From: Pelagibacteraceae bacterium AG-365-D07
Lineage (GTDB): Bacteria > Pseudomonadota > Alphaproteobacteria > Pelagibacterales > Pelagibacteraceae
Direction: 5' to 3'
Length of the DNA: 37,717 nt
Assembly (NCBI GenBank): GCA_003280005.1
Contig: QCGH01000013.1
Location: forward strand, 1 to 37,717
How positions within the stretch are numbered: the stretch's first letter is position 1; each line of letters begins with the position of its first letter. A program made the position numbers and the translations under genes. Under the pieces are notes generated by a model. The model had not been told where the DNA came from, made no database searches, and saw only the letters and a list, made by a program, of their open reading frames with translations. Below are positions 9,893 through 18,828 of the stretch, one piece after another.

Positions 9893-10525
9893 ATGGTAGC
9901 TCACGCAATATTTTTTTATTTTTTTTCAATTATTGCAATCATATCTGCAATAATGGTTACAGCCTCAAGAAATACAGTTCATTCAGTTTTTTTTTTAATA
10001 TTAGATTTTATAAGCATTTCTTGTTTATTTATTATGATAGGTGCCGAATTTTTAGGAATGATTATGTTAATTGTTTACGTAGGTGCCGTAGCTGTTTTAT
10101 TTCTTTTTGTAGTAATGATGTTAAATGTTGCTCAACAAAAAAATCAATGGTTTGGATCTTCTAAAAGTAGCTCACATATTCCAATTGGTTTATTGGTAAG
10201 TTTAATTATTTTTTTTGAATTAATCATTGTTGTTGGTGGGTGGCAATATAAACCAGACCTCTTGAATTCTTCAACTATTACCGTATCCGAAAATATATCA
10301 AACACACACTCACTAGGTAATGTGTTATACACGGATTACATTCACTTATTTCAAATTTCTGGAATGATCCTACTTGTAGCTATGATTGGTGCAATAGTTT
10401 TAACTTTTAGAGAACGTGCAGGTTTAAAGAGACAAAGTTATATTAATCAAATTTCTAGAGAAAGAAAAGATGGCATTCAATTGGTAGATGTGCCTAGTAA
10501 AAAGGGAGTCAAAATTGATGTTTGA
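9893..10525 (+). CDS. nuoJ: NADH-quinone oxidoreductase subunit J
   Basis: NuoJ (ND6-type) is a membrane subunit beside NuoA, NuoH and NuoK that takes part in coupling quinone reduction to proton movement. The 210-residue protein has five predicted helices. The conserved third helix contains [28 protein letters not shown], including the mid-membrane Tyr and Gly residues typical of the family, and the fourth helix begins near residue 98. The C-terminal 40 residues are basic and cytoplasmic. The gene overlaps nuoK by 8 bases, since the nuoK ATG lies inside its last codons. Confidence 0.96.
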   Translation: MVAHAIFFYFFSIIAIISAIMVTASRNTVHSVFFLILDFISISCLFIMIGAEFLGMIMLIVYVGAVAVLFLFVVMMLNVAQQKNQWFGSSKSSSHIPIGLLVSLIIFFELIIVVGGWQYKPDLLNSSTITVSENISNTHSLGNVLYTDYIHLFQISGMILLVAMIGAIVLTFRERAGLKRQSYINQISRERKDGIQLVDVPSKKGVKIDV

Positions 10526-10829
10526 AATAGGGTTAGGTCACTATTTAACTCTTGGCGCAGTTATATTTACAATTGGTTTGATTGGTATTTTTTTAAACAG
10601 AAAAAATGTAATAGTACTTTTAATGAGCATCGAATTAATATTACTAGCTGTAAATATTAATCTTGTATCTTTTTCAATTTTTATAAATGATTTAAGCGGT
10701 CAAATATTTACTTTATTTATTCTAACAGTTGCAGCTGCTGAGGCAGCCATAGGTTTAGCAATTATTGTAGTTTATTTTAGAAACGTTGGAACAATAAGAG
10801 TTGAGGAAATCGATAAATTAAAAGGATAG
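10518..10829 (+). CDS. nuoK: NADH-quinone oxidoreductase subunit K
   Basis: NuoK (ND4L-type) is a three-helix antiporter-like subunit in the complex I membrane arm. Using the ATG at 10518 gives 103 residues, the normal size, starting [14 protein letters not shown]. An upstream in-frame codon at 10488 would add a basic extension that no NuoK needs, so I reject it. The two functionally important membrane glutamates are present, in [13 protein letters not shown] (second helix) and [15 protein letters not shown] (third helix). The start overlaps nuoJ by 8 bases, the same spacing as several other junctions in this operon. nuoL follows after 1 base. Confidence 0.96.
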   Translation: MFEIGLGHYLTLGAVIFTIGLIGIFLNRKNVIVLLMSIELILLAVNINLVSFSIFINDLSGQIFTLFILTVAAAEAAIGLAIIVVYFRNVGTIRVEEIDKLKG

Positions 10830-10830
10830 T

Positions 10831-12744
10831 ATGGAAAAACTTATTATTTTTTTACCTTTGTTAGCAGCAATTATCTCAGGATTTTTTGGAGGGATAATTG
10901 GGAATAAAGCATCCCAAATAATTACAAGTCTATTTGTTTCTTTGTCAGCTTTGTTATCTATTTATATATTTTATAACGTAATAATCAATGGTTACGCAGA
11001 TAACATTATAATTACGAAATGGATAACCTCAGGACTTTTAGATGTTAATTGGTCTATAAAAATTGATCAGTTGTCTTCAGTTATGCTTGTTGTTGTAACT
11101 TTAGTTTCAGCGATAGTACATGTTTATTCCATAGGTTATATGTCTCATGATCCTCATCAACCAAGATTCATGTCTTATTTGTCATTGTTTACTTTTGCTA
11201 TGCTTGTATTAGTGACTTCAGATAACTTTCTTCAATTATTCTTTGGATGGGAAGGTGTTGGTTTATGTTCTTATTTTTTAATCGGTTTTTGGTTTAAAAA
11301 GCCTACAGCTAACGCTGCTGCTATAAAGGCATTTATAGTAAATAGAGTAGGTGACTTCGGTTTTGCTCTTGGAATATTTTTGGTTTTCTACATCTTTGGA
11401 AGCGTGAATTATGAAGAAGTATTTAATCAAGTGGCTTTATTTAAAGATAATAATCTAAATTTTTTAGGATTAGAGCTTAATGCAATAAATTTAATATGTT
11501 TTTTATTGTTCATTGGAGCCATGGGAAAATCGGCTCAAATATTTTTACATACTTGGTTGCCAGATGCGATGGAAGGACCAACTCCTGTTTCCGCATTAAT
11601 TCATGCAGCAACAATGGTTACCGCGGGTGTGTTTTTAGTTGTAAGATGTTCTCCAATTTATGAATACTCACCGGTAGTTTTAAATTTTATAACAGTTATA
11701 GGAATGTCCACTGCGTTGTTTGCTGCAACAGTTGCTTTAGTTCAAAATGATATTAAAAAAATAATTGCATATTCAACATGTAGTCAATTGGGATATATGT
11801 TTTTTGCAACTGGTGTTGGGGCTTATAACGTTGCAATGTTTCACCTTTTTACACACGCTTTTTTCAAGGCATTATTATTTTTAGGTGCAGGCTCTGTTAT
11901 TCATTCATTTCATGATGAACAAGATATTAATAAAATGGGGGGTGTTTATAAACATTTACCTTATACATACGTCTTGATGATGATTGGAACTTTAGCATTA
12001 ACTGGATTTCCGTTTTTATCAGGTTTTTATTCCAAAGATTTAATAATCGAATTTGCTTATCTAAAAAATAATACAGTTGGATATTATGCTTGTGGGATAG
12101 GAATATTTACAGCAGTGCTAACCTCAATTTATTCATGGCGATTAATGTTTAAAACATTTCATGGGGAATATAATAATAAGTCTCAACCAATTTCTAGTAT
12201 GCATGAATCACCTATGATGATGCTGGTGCCATTGGTTATTTTAGCTATTGGTTCAGTATTAGTAGGATTTTTTTTTAAAGATTTATTTATGGGCTACGGT
12301 TCCTTTTCTAATTTTTGGGAAGGTTCAATTTTCTTTTTACAACCATTAACAACTGATCATCCCCCAGGATATATATTATATTTAACACCAATATTGGTAA
12401 CTATTTCTATACCATTTAGTTTTTATATATTTTTAAAAAATAAATCTTTTATTGAAGGTTTAACTAATTCTAATAAACCAATTTATCTTTTTCTAAAAAA
12501 CAAATGGTACTTTGATGAATTGTATGAAGTTTTATTTGTTAAATCCTCAAAATTTCTAGGAAAATACTTCTGGAAGAAAATAGATGGTTTAGTAATTGAT
12601 AGATTTGGTCCTGATGGTTTATCAAATTTATTTAAATATTTTTCTATTAAAGCTTCAAAATTTCAATCAGGTTTTATTTATCAATATGCATTTGTAATGT
12701 TAATTGGTTTTTCAATAATATTAACAATAATTATAGTTAATTAA
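10831..12744 (+). CDS. nuoL: NADH-quinone oxidoreductase subunit L
   Basis: NuoL (ND5-type) is the distal antiporter-like proton-pumping subunit, with about 16 membrane helices and a long lateral amphipathic helix at the C-terminus. The 637-residue protein has the conserved FFGWEGVGLCSYFLIGFW segment with its key Glu. Next are the MGKSAQIFLHTWLPDAMEGPTPVSALIHAATMVTAGV block with the mid-membrane Lys, and then KKIIAYSTCSQLGYMFFATGVG. The C-terminal part from about residue 480 is less conserved, as usual. It touches nuoM by 1 base (TAATG). Length and motifs are normal. Confidence 0.98.
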   Translation: MEKLIIFLPLLAAIISGFFGGIIGNKASQIITSLFVSLSALLSIYIFYNVIINGYADNIIITKWITSGLLDVNWSIKIDQLSSVMLVVVTLVSAIVHVYSIGYMSHDPHQPRFMSYLSLFTFAMLVLVTSDNFLQLFFGWEGVGLCSYFLIGFWFKKPTANAAAIKAFIVNRVGDFGFALGIFLVFYIFGSVNYEEVFNQVALFKDNNLNFLGLELNAINLICFLLFIGAMGKSAQIFLHTWLPDAMEGPTPVSALIHAATMVTAGVFLVVRCSPIYEYSPVVLNFITVIGMSTALFAATVALVQNDIKKIIAYSTCSQLGYMFFATGVGAYNVAMFHLFTHAFFKALLFLGAGSVIHSFHDEQDINKMGGVYKHLPYTYVLMMIGTLALTGFPFLSGFYSKDLIIEFAYLKNNTVGYYACGIGIFTAVLTSIYSWRLMFKTFHGEYNNKSQPISSMHESPMMMLVPLVILAIGSVLVGFFFKDLFMGYGSFSNFWEGSIFFLQPLTTDHPPGYILYLTPILVTISIPFSFYIFLKNKSFIEGLTNSNKPIYLFLKNKWYFDELYEVLFVKSSKFLGKYFWKKIDGLVIDRFGPDGLSNLFKYFSIKASKFQSGFIYQYAFVMLIGFSIILTIIIVN

Positions 12745-14237
12745 TGAATTTTCCTATTTTATCTTCACTAATTATTCTTCCTACAATTGGGGCGTTGTTT
12801 ATTTTATTTGGTAGATCTTCTTCTAAATATAATGCTGCAAAATATATTTCCTTATTTGTATCTTTGGCCAATTTTATTTTATCTTTATATCTTTGGTATT
12901 TATTTGATAAAGCTAATTCAGGTTTTCAATTTGTTGAAGAGAGAATATGGCTAGAAGGTTTTATAAATTATAAAGTTGGAATAGATGGAATTTCTATATT
13001 ATTTATTATTTTAACAACATTTATAACTCCACTTTGTATTATTTCTGTAAATTCGACTATCAAAAATAGACTTAAGGATTTTCTTGTTGCTATTCTGTTT
13101 ATGGAAACAATGATGATAGGAGTTTTTTGCTCACTTGATCTAGTTATTTTTTATTTATTTTTTGAAGCTGGATTGATTCCAATGTTTTTGATTATAGGAA
13201 TATGGGGAGGAGAAAGAAGAGTATATTCAGCTTTTAAATTCTTCCTATACACTCTGTTAGGATCTGTTCTTATGTTAATTGCAATTATCACTATTTACTG
13301 GATGACAGGGACTACTGATGTAATAGAGCTATATCAAATAGGAATAGATGCAAAATATCAAGATTTACTTTGGTTAGCTTTCTTCAGTTCTTTTGCAGTA
13401 AAAACGCCAATGTGGCCAGTGCATACTTGGCTTCCTGATGCTCATGTAGAAGCACCAACAGCTGGCTCAGTTTTGCTGGCTGCAATACTATTAAAGATGG
13501 CTGGCTATGGGTTTATAAGATTTTCAGTTGGTCTATTTCCTGTGGCCTCTGAATATTTTGTACCACTTGTTTTTGGACTAAGTCTTATTGCAATAGTTTA
13601 CACATCACTAGTGGCATTAATGCAGGAAGATATGAAAAAACTTATCGCATACTCCTCCGTTGCGCACATGGGCTTTGTAACAATGGGAATTTTTACAATG
13701 ACGCCACAAGGTATAGAGGGAAGTATATTTCAAATGATAAGTCATGGAATAATTTCTGCCGCTCTCTTCCTTTGCGTTGGTGTTGTTTATGAAAGAATGC
13801 ATACTAGAGAAATAAATAAATATGGTGGAATTGTATCTGTGATGCCAAGATATGCTGTTGTATTTATGATTTTTACTTTAGGATCATTAGGTTTACCAGG
13901 CACAACTGGATTTATAGGAGAATTTTTAATTTTATTAGGCACTTTTAAAGTAAATTTTCTAGTTGCAACAATAGCAAGTTTAGGAGTTATATTGGGTGCC
14001 GCATATATGCTTTGGCTTTATAAAAGAGTAGTATTTGGAGAAATTAAAAATACTGAAGTTAATAAGCTCGTAGATTTAAAAAGATCTGAAATGATTATTT
14101 TATCTGTATTAGCCTTTGTATCAATTTTATTTGGTTTTTATCCAGATCCTCTGCTAAGTACAACTTCGGCTTCAGTTCAAGGATTAATTGATTTATTTAA
14201 TATAAATATAAATATTTCTACAGCGAGTAATTTATGA
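12744..14237 (+). CDS. nuoM: NADH-quinone oxidoreductase subunit M
   Basis: NuoM (ND4-type) is the middle antiporter-like proton channel of complex I, with about 14 membrane helices in 497 residues. Characteristic segments are FYLFFEAGLIPMFLIIGIWGG with the essential Glu, and SFAVKTPMWPVHTWLPDAHVEAPTAGSVLLAAILLKMAGYG with the mid-channel Lys. KKLIAYSSVAHMGFVTMGIF and GLPGTTGFIGEFLILLG follow. It starts by a 1-base overlap with nuoL and ends with a 4-base overlap with nuoN (ATGA), consistent with coupled translation and fixed stoichiometry. Confidence 0.98.
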   Translation: MNFPILSSLIILPTIGALFILFGRSSSKYNAAKYISLFVSLANFILSLYLWYLFDKANSGFQFVEERIWLEGFINYKVGIDGISILFIILTTFITPLCIISVNSTIKNRLKDFLVAILFMETMMIGVFCSLDLVIFYLFFEAGLIPMFLIIGIWGGERRVYSAFKFFLYTLLGSVLMLIAIITIYWMTGTTDVIELYQIGIDAKYQDLLWLAFFSSFAVKTPMWPVHTWLPDAHVEAPTAGSVLLAAILLKMAGYGFIRFSVGLFPVASEYFVPLVFGLSLIAIVYTSLVALMQEDMKKLIAYSSVAHMGFVTMGIFTMTPQGIEGSIFQMISHGIISAALFLCVGVVYERMHTREINKYGGIVSVMPRYAVVFMIFTLGSLGLPGTTGFIGEFLILLGTFKVNFLVATIASLGVILGAAYMLWLYKRVVFGEIKNTEVNKLVDLKRSEMIILSVLAFVSILFGFYPDPLLSTTSASVQGLIDLFNININISTASNL

Positions 14238-15649
14238 TGAATTTAGATCTTATTTTTCCAGAAATATTCCTTTCTTTATCAATTATGTTTTTGTTAATGG
14301 TAGGTGTATTTAAAAAAAATAGTGAAAATATAGTTTATAACCTATCTACAATAATACTTTTAATTTTACTAGCTTTAGTCGTAAATTTATTTTCAGTTAG
14401 CGAAACATTTGTTTTCAATAATAGTTATAAAATTGATTCTTTGTCCTCGTTCATGAAAACTTTAACAATTTTATCAGCAATTTTTGTGATGATCTCATCA
14501 TTTTCATATCTTAAAAAATCGAACATTTTAAAAATTGAATATCCAATATTAATTTTAAGTTCGATACTTGGAATGATGATAATGATAAGCTCCAATGATT
14601 TAATTATATTTTATTTAGGTTTAGAACTTCAATCTTTGGCTTTATATGTGTTAGCATCATTTAACAGAGACAATGTTTTATCCTCAGAGTCTGGACTAAA
14701 ATATTTTGTACTAAGTGCGTTATCATCAGGTTTATTGTTATATGGTTGCTCGCTAGTATACGGGTTTTCAGGATCAACTAATTTTACTTATATTTCTAAC
14801 ACACCAACGAATACTGAATATGGAATTATTTTTGGATTAGTGTTTATAATTGTTGGTTTAGCATTTAAAATTTCTGCAGTACCTTTTCATATGTGGGCGC
14901 CAGATGTTTATCAGGGTTCACCAACATCTGTTACATTATTTTTTGCTGCATTACCCAAAGTTGCCGCCCTAACAGTTTTTATTAGAATTTTATATACACC
15001 ATTTATAAATTTAATAGATCAGTGGCAAACTATACTTGTATTTATATCAGTCGCATCAATGATATTTGGTGCTGTTGCAGCAATCGGACAATCAAATTTA
15101 AAAAGACTTATAGCTTATAGCTCCATAAGTCATATGGGTTATGCTCTAGCAGGTCTTGCCTCAGGAAGCAACCAGGGAATTCAAAGTTCAATAATGTATA
15201 TTTCAATCTATCTTGTAATGACTTTAGCTTTTTTCTCGTGTTTACTTATGTTAAGAAAAAAAAATATATTTTATGAAAAAATTGAGGACTTATCAGGCTT
15301 ATCAATAAATCACCCTATACTCTCAATCTCGTTTCTTGTAGTTTTATTTTCACTTGCAGGTATTCCACCATTGGCAGGCTTTTTTGCAAAATTTTATATT
15401 TTTATGGCTGTTATAGAACAATCAATGTATTTTTTAGCAATAGTAGGATTATTATCAACTGTTATAGCAGCGTTTTATTATTTAAGACTGATTAAAATAA
15501 TTTATTTTGATAAGCCAAAAGAAAAATATGAAACAGATCATACTATTGGATTAAAAGTCACCCTAGCGATTTCTACAGGTATGTTAATATTATATTTTAT
15601 ATATCCTGGGCTATTAAATGAGATGGTTTCTAGAATTGCTGTTATTTAA
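14234..15649 (+). CDS. nuoN: NADH-quinone oxidoreductase subunit N
   Basis: NuoN (ND2-type) is the third antiporter-like subunit, next to NuoK, and the last gene of the complex I operon. The 471-residue protein has about 14 helices. Family blocks visible are IFYLGLELQSLALYVLASFNRD, then AFKISAVPFHMWAPDVYQGSPTSVTLFFAALPKVAAL with the central Lys, and KRLIAYSSISHMGYALAGL. Late in the protein comes LAGIPPLAGFFAKFYIF. The stop overlaps the birA start by 1 base (TAATG), so transcription evidently continues past the nuo genes. Length is standard for alphaproteobacteria. Confidence 0.97.
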   Translation: MMNLDLIFPEIFLSLSIMFLLMVGVFKKNSENIVYNLSTIILLILLALVVNLFSVSETFVFNNSYKIDSLSSFMKTLTILSAIFVMISSFSYLKKSNILKIEYPILILSSILGMMIMISSNDLIIFYLGLELQSLALYVLASFNRDNVLSSESGLKYFVLSALSSGLLLYGCSLVYGFSGSTNFTYISNTPTNTEYGIIFGLVFIIVGLAFKISAVPFHMWAPDVYQGSPTSVTLFFAALPKVAALTVFIRILYTPFINLIDQWQTILVFISVASMIFGAVAAIGQSNLKRLIAYSSISHMGYALAGLASGSNQGIQSSIMYISIYLVMTLAFFSCLLMLRKKNIFYEKIEDLSGLSINHPILSISFLVVLFSLAGIPPLAGFFAKFYIFMAVIEQSMYFLAIVGLLSTVIAAFYYLRLIKIIYFDKPKEKYETDHTIGLKVTLAISTGMLILYFIYPGLLNEMVSRIAVI

Positions 15650-16164
15650 TGAAGTTAAAAAAATATCTGTATAAATCGGTTACAAGTACAAATGATGTTG
15701 CAATAAAAAAAATTAGACAAGGATTTTTATCAGGGATAGTTATTTCAAAAAAACAAACAAAAGGAAGAGGAAGATATGGAAATAAATGGATATCAATTAA
15801 AAATAATTTATTCATGTCAGTTTTTTTTAGCTTAAATAGAAATAAAAGTTTAAAAACATTAACCTTTACAACATGTAAATTAGTTGAAAAATCCTTATTA
15901 AATTTAATTAAAATAAAAATAAAAATAAAAAAACCTAATGATTTGCTCATAAATAAAAAAAAAGTATGTGGAATATTGCAGGAAACCATTTTTTATAAGA
16001 CCAAGAAATTTGTAATTATAGGAATTGGAATAAATGTTGATAGAAGTCCTATAATTGTTAATTATCCCACTACATATGTTAATTTTTATACAAAAAAAAA
16101 ATTAACTAGTGCTAAAATTTATAATGAAATAAAAAAAAATTTTGAAAAATATATAAAATATTAA
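15649..16164 (+). CDS. birA: biotin--protein ligase, minimal catalytic form
   Basis: This enzyme activates biotin as biotinyl-AMP and attaches it to a Lys of the biotin carrier domains of carboxylases. The 171-residue protein starts directly at the catalytic domain, with STND at 13-16. It has the glycine-rich biotinyl-AMP loop GRGRYG (39-44), the KPNDLLINKKKVCGIL block (95-110) and IGIGINV (124-130). It lacks the N-terminal DNA-binding domain of E. coli BirA, so it cannot be a BirA-type repressor. It also appears to lack most of the C-terminal SH3-like domain, making it about half the length of E. coli BirA (321). The position between nuoN and coaX is the usual alphaproteobacterial one. Very Lys-rich composition. 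Gene identity is firm, full activity is inferred. Confidence 0.9.
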   Translation: MKLKKYLYKSVTSTNDVAIKKIRQGFLSGIVISKKQTKGRGRYGNKWISIKNNLFMSVFFSLNRNKSLKTLTFTTCKLVEKSLLNLIKIKIKIKKPNDLLINKKKVCGILQETIFYKTKKFVIIGIGINVDRSPIIVNYPTTYVNFYTKKKLTSAKIYNEIKKNFEKYIKY

Positions 16165-16165
16165 A

Positions 16166-16912
16166 ATGTATATAATTGGTGATATTGGAAATACAGAGGT
16201 GAAAATTTGTTTAATTGATAACAATTTTAAAATTAAAAAAAAAATAATTATTAAAACAAAAAAAATTAATAGTACCAAAATTAGATATAATTTAAGATCT
16301 ATTTTAAAAAAAGACTCAAACATAAAAAATATTATTTTTAGTAGTGTAGTTCCAAAAGTTTTTAGACAGTTTGCATTTTTTTTTAATTCAAATTTACGAA
16401 TTAAAATTATTGAAATTAAAAAATTAAATTTAAGAAAATTAATTGACATTAAAGTGAATAGAAAACAAGTTGGTTCTGACAGGTTAGCTAATTCAATTGC
16501 TGCTATAGATAAAAAAAATAATTATATTATTATTGATTTTGGAACAGCAACTACTTTTGATGTAATACTTAAAAATAAATATTTAGGAGGTATAATCTCT
16601 CCAGGTATTTATTTATCGTTAAACACTTTGACTTCACGAGCTTCCTTGATACCAGAGATTAATCTAAAAAAAATTTCATATGTAATAGGAAAAACTACCA
16701 ATGAAGCTGTTAGATCAGGGTTTTATTGGGGGTATGCAGGTTTGATTGACAATATGATTAAATTAATTAAAAGACAAACTAAATCTGATTTTAAAGTTAT
16801 TTTAACTGGTGGTCTTGCAGATTTATACAAAAAATCAATCAATACAAAATGTACTGTTGATAAAGACTTAACAATAAAAGGAATTATTAAAGTAACAAAG
16901 AATTTAATTTAA
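16166..16912 (+). CDS. coaX: type III pantothenate kinase
   Basis: Phosphorylates pantothenate, the first step of coenzyme A synthesis; CoaX is the ASKHA-fold form unrelated to E. coli CoaA. The 248-residue protein has the N-terminal phosphate loop DIGNTEVKI (6-14), GSDRLAN (103-109) with the catalytic-type Asp105, and IIDFGTATTFDVI (122-134). GGIISPGIYLSL (141-152) and LTGGLADL near the C-terminus follow. All are in the expected order and the length is normal. It lies 1 base after birA and 2 before the RNase J gene, the conserved alphaproteobacterial birA-coaX-rnj arrangement. Confidence 0.95.
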   Translation: MYIIGDIGNTEVKICLIDNNFKIKKKIIIKTKKINSTKIRYNLRSILKKDSNIKNIIFSSVVPKVFRQFAFFFNSNLRIKIIEIKKLNLRKLIDIKVNRKQVGSDRLANSIAAIDKKNNYIIIDFGTATTFDVILKNKYLGGIISPGIYLSLNTLTSRASLIPEINLKKISYVIGKTTNEAVRSGFYWGYAGLIDNMIKLIKRQTKSDFKVILTGGLADLYKKSINTKCTVDKDLTIKGIIKVTKNLI

Positions 16913-16914
16913 TT

Positions 16915-18573
16915 ATGAAAGAAGAATTTTTGTTTTGTCCATTGGGTGGATCAGGTGAAATAGGAATGAATCTTAACCTTTATGCCTATGGAAAACCTGA
17001 AAATCAAAAATGGATTATTGTAGACGTTGGTGTAACTTTTGCTGATGATAGTGTTCCAGGAATAGATCTTATATATCCAGATCCTGGTTTTATTGTCGAT
17101 AAAAAAGATGATGTTTTAGGAATTATTTTAACTCATGCACACGAAGATCATATAGGAGCGATTGCTCATATATGGCCAAAGTTAAAATGTAATATTTATG
17201 CAACCCCGTTTACCGCTGTGTTGGTAAGAGAAAAATTTAAAGAAAAAAAAATTGATATAAATTCAAATTTAAAATTAATTGAATTAAATGGTACATTAAA
17301 TTTAGATCCATTTAAAATAGATTTTGTAACATTAACTCATTCAATACTTGAACCTAATGGTTTAAAAATAAATACACCTTCCGGTACAGTTCTTCATACC
17401 GGAGACTGGAAATGTGATCCAAATCCTCTTATAGGAAATAAAATAGATGAAAATAAATTGAAACAAATAGGGGACGAAGGTGTGCTAGCGATGATTTGTG
17501 ACTCAACAAATGTTTTCAGTATGGGAAGATCAGGTTCAGAAATGGATGTGAGAAAAAATATGCTTAAAGTTGTTGAAAGATTAAAAAAAAGAATAATTGT
17601 TACCTCTTTTGCATCAAACGTAGCTAGAATGGAAAGTGTATTTTATTGTGCAGAAAAAACTGGAAGACAAATTGCTCTTGTTGGACGATCAATGCATAGG
17701 ATTTTTAAAGCTGCAAGAGAATGCGGTTATCTTCAAAATGTAATCGAACCAATAGATTCAAGAGATATAAAAAATATCGCTCGAGAAAAAATTATTTATC
17801 TTTGCACTGGAAGTCAAGGAGAACCAATGGGAGCAATGATGAGAATTGCAAATTATACACATCCTGACGTTTTTATAGAAAGAGGTGATGCAGTAATTTT
17901 TTCTTCAAAAATAATCCCTGGTAATGAAAAAAAACTTTATAAATTACACAATCAACTTGTCAAAGAAGGCATAGAGGTTATTTCTGAGGAAAATGAATTT
18001 ATCCATGTTTCTGGCCATCCAAATAGAGAAGATTTAAAAGATATGTATAATTGGGTTAGACCAAATTCTATTATACCGGTCCATGGCGAACATAGACACA
18101 TGATAGAGCACGTTAAATTCGCTAAAGAAATGCAAATCCCTTTTACGGTGCAAGTAGAAAATGGTGATATAGTAAAATTATATCCAGGAAAAAAACCAGA
18201 AGTTTTTGATAAAGCACCAAGTGGTAGATTATACGTTGATGGAAATGTACCAGTAGAAGAAGACTCAAGGTCGATCAAGGAGAGAAGAAATATTTCGTCA
18301 AACGGTATACTAGAGGTTACAATTTTAGTTACACCAAAAGGCAATATACATAATAAACCTATTGTAAATTATAGTGGATTACCAATTAATAATGATCAAG
18401 ATTACCAATATGAGTTAGAAAATATAATTGAAAAAACTGCAAAAACATTTTCTTTAAATAATCAAAATCAAAGAGATAACATAGTAGATGCAATCAAAAT
18501 TTCTTGTAGAAAAATTACAAAAGAAATTACGGGTAAAAAACCTTTTACAAATATTAAATTAATAAGGATTTAA
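16915..18573 (+). CDS. rnj: ribonuclease J
   Basis: RNase J is a metallo-beta-lactamase/beta-CASP nuclease with endo- and 5'-3' exoribonuclease activity, used in rRNA maturation and mRNA turnover. The 552-residue protein has the zinc motif LTHAHEDHIGAI, HTGDWKCDP, and DSTNVFSMGRSGSE where the beta-CASP domain is entered. TGSQGEPMGAMMRIAN and the C-terminal HVSGHPNREDLKDMYNWVRP plus PVHGEHRHM complete the active-site set. A C-terminal domain of about 100 residues follows, as in the family. In alphaproteobacteria RNase J coexists with RNase E; only RNase J is in this window. Spacing to the neighbours is 2 bases upstream and 1 base downstream. Confidence 0.96.
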   Translation: MKEEFLFCPLGGSGEIGMNLNLYAYGKPENQKWIIVDVGVTFADDSVPGIDLIYPDPGFIVDKKDDVLGIILTHAHEDHIGAIAHIWPKLKCNIYATPFTAVLVREKFKEKKIDINSNLKLIELNGTLNLDPFKIDFVTLTHSILEPNGLKINTPSGTVLHTGDWKCDPNPLIGNKIDENKLKQIGDEGVLAMICDSTNVFSMGRSGSEMDVRKNMLKVVERLKKRIIVTSFASNVARMESVFYCAEKTGRQIALVGRSMHRIFKAARECGYLQNVIEPIDSRDIKNIAREKIIYLCTGSQGEPMGAMMRIANYTHPDVFIERGDAVIFSSKIIPGNEKKLYKLHNQLVKEGIEVISEENEFIHVSGHPNREDLKDMYNWVRPNSIIPVHGEHRHMIEHVKFAKEMQIPFTVQVENGDIVKLYPGKKPEVFDKAPSGRLYVDGNVPVEEDSRSIKERRNISSNGILEVTILVTPKGNIHNKPIVNYSGLPINNDQDYQYELENIIEKTAKTFSLNNQNQRDNIVDAIKISCRKITKEITGKKPFTNIKLIRI

Positions 18574-18574
18574 A

Positions 18575-18820
18575 TTGAGTATAACAGGATCAATTGTAAT
18601 TTTTGTTATAATTTGGTGGATTATTTTTTTTTCATTATTACCAATTGATGTTAATAGGAATAAAAAAAAAATAATTGAAGGAGAAGATCCTGGATCACCT
18701 GAAAATCCAAGAATTGTTAAAAAATTTGTATATACAACGCTTTTATCCTCACTATTTTTTTTAATAATATATTATTTAGTACATTATAATTATCTTAACC
18801 TAAGAAATTTTTTGATGTAG
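18575..18820 (+). CDS. small two-helix membrane protein, DUF1467-like
   Basis: An 81-residue protein starting at TTG, 1 base after the rnj stop. It has two predicted membrane helices (about residues 6-24 and 52-70). The first runs into the conserved-looking turn FSLLPIDVN, and a charged cytoplasmic loop with EGEDPGSPENPR lies between them. This resembles the alphaproteobacterial DUF1467 family, which is commonly found between the RNase J and ProS genes. The molecular role is unknown. No ATG is available upstream in frame, so the TTG start is likely. proS begins 8 bases downstream. Confidence 0.8.
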   Translation: MSITGSIVIFVIIWWIIFFSLLPIDVNRNKKKIIEGEDPGSPENPRIVKKFVYTTLLSSLFFLIIYYLVHYNYLNLRNFLM

Positions 18821-18828
18821 TTTAGGAT

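Noticed and set aside
9853-10164. Plus-strand 103-codon ORF between nuoI and nuoJ
   Set aside because: It lies in another frame across the end of nuoI and the start of nuoJ, has no family resemblance, and is explained by low stop density in that frame.
10488-10517. Upstream start for nuoK
   Set aside because: It adds a basic ten-residue extension overlapping nuoJ by 38 bases; ATG 10518 gives the usual length of about 100 residues.
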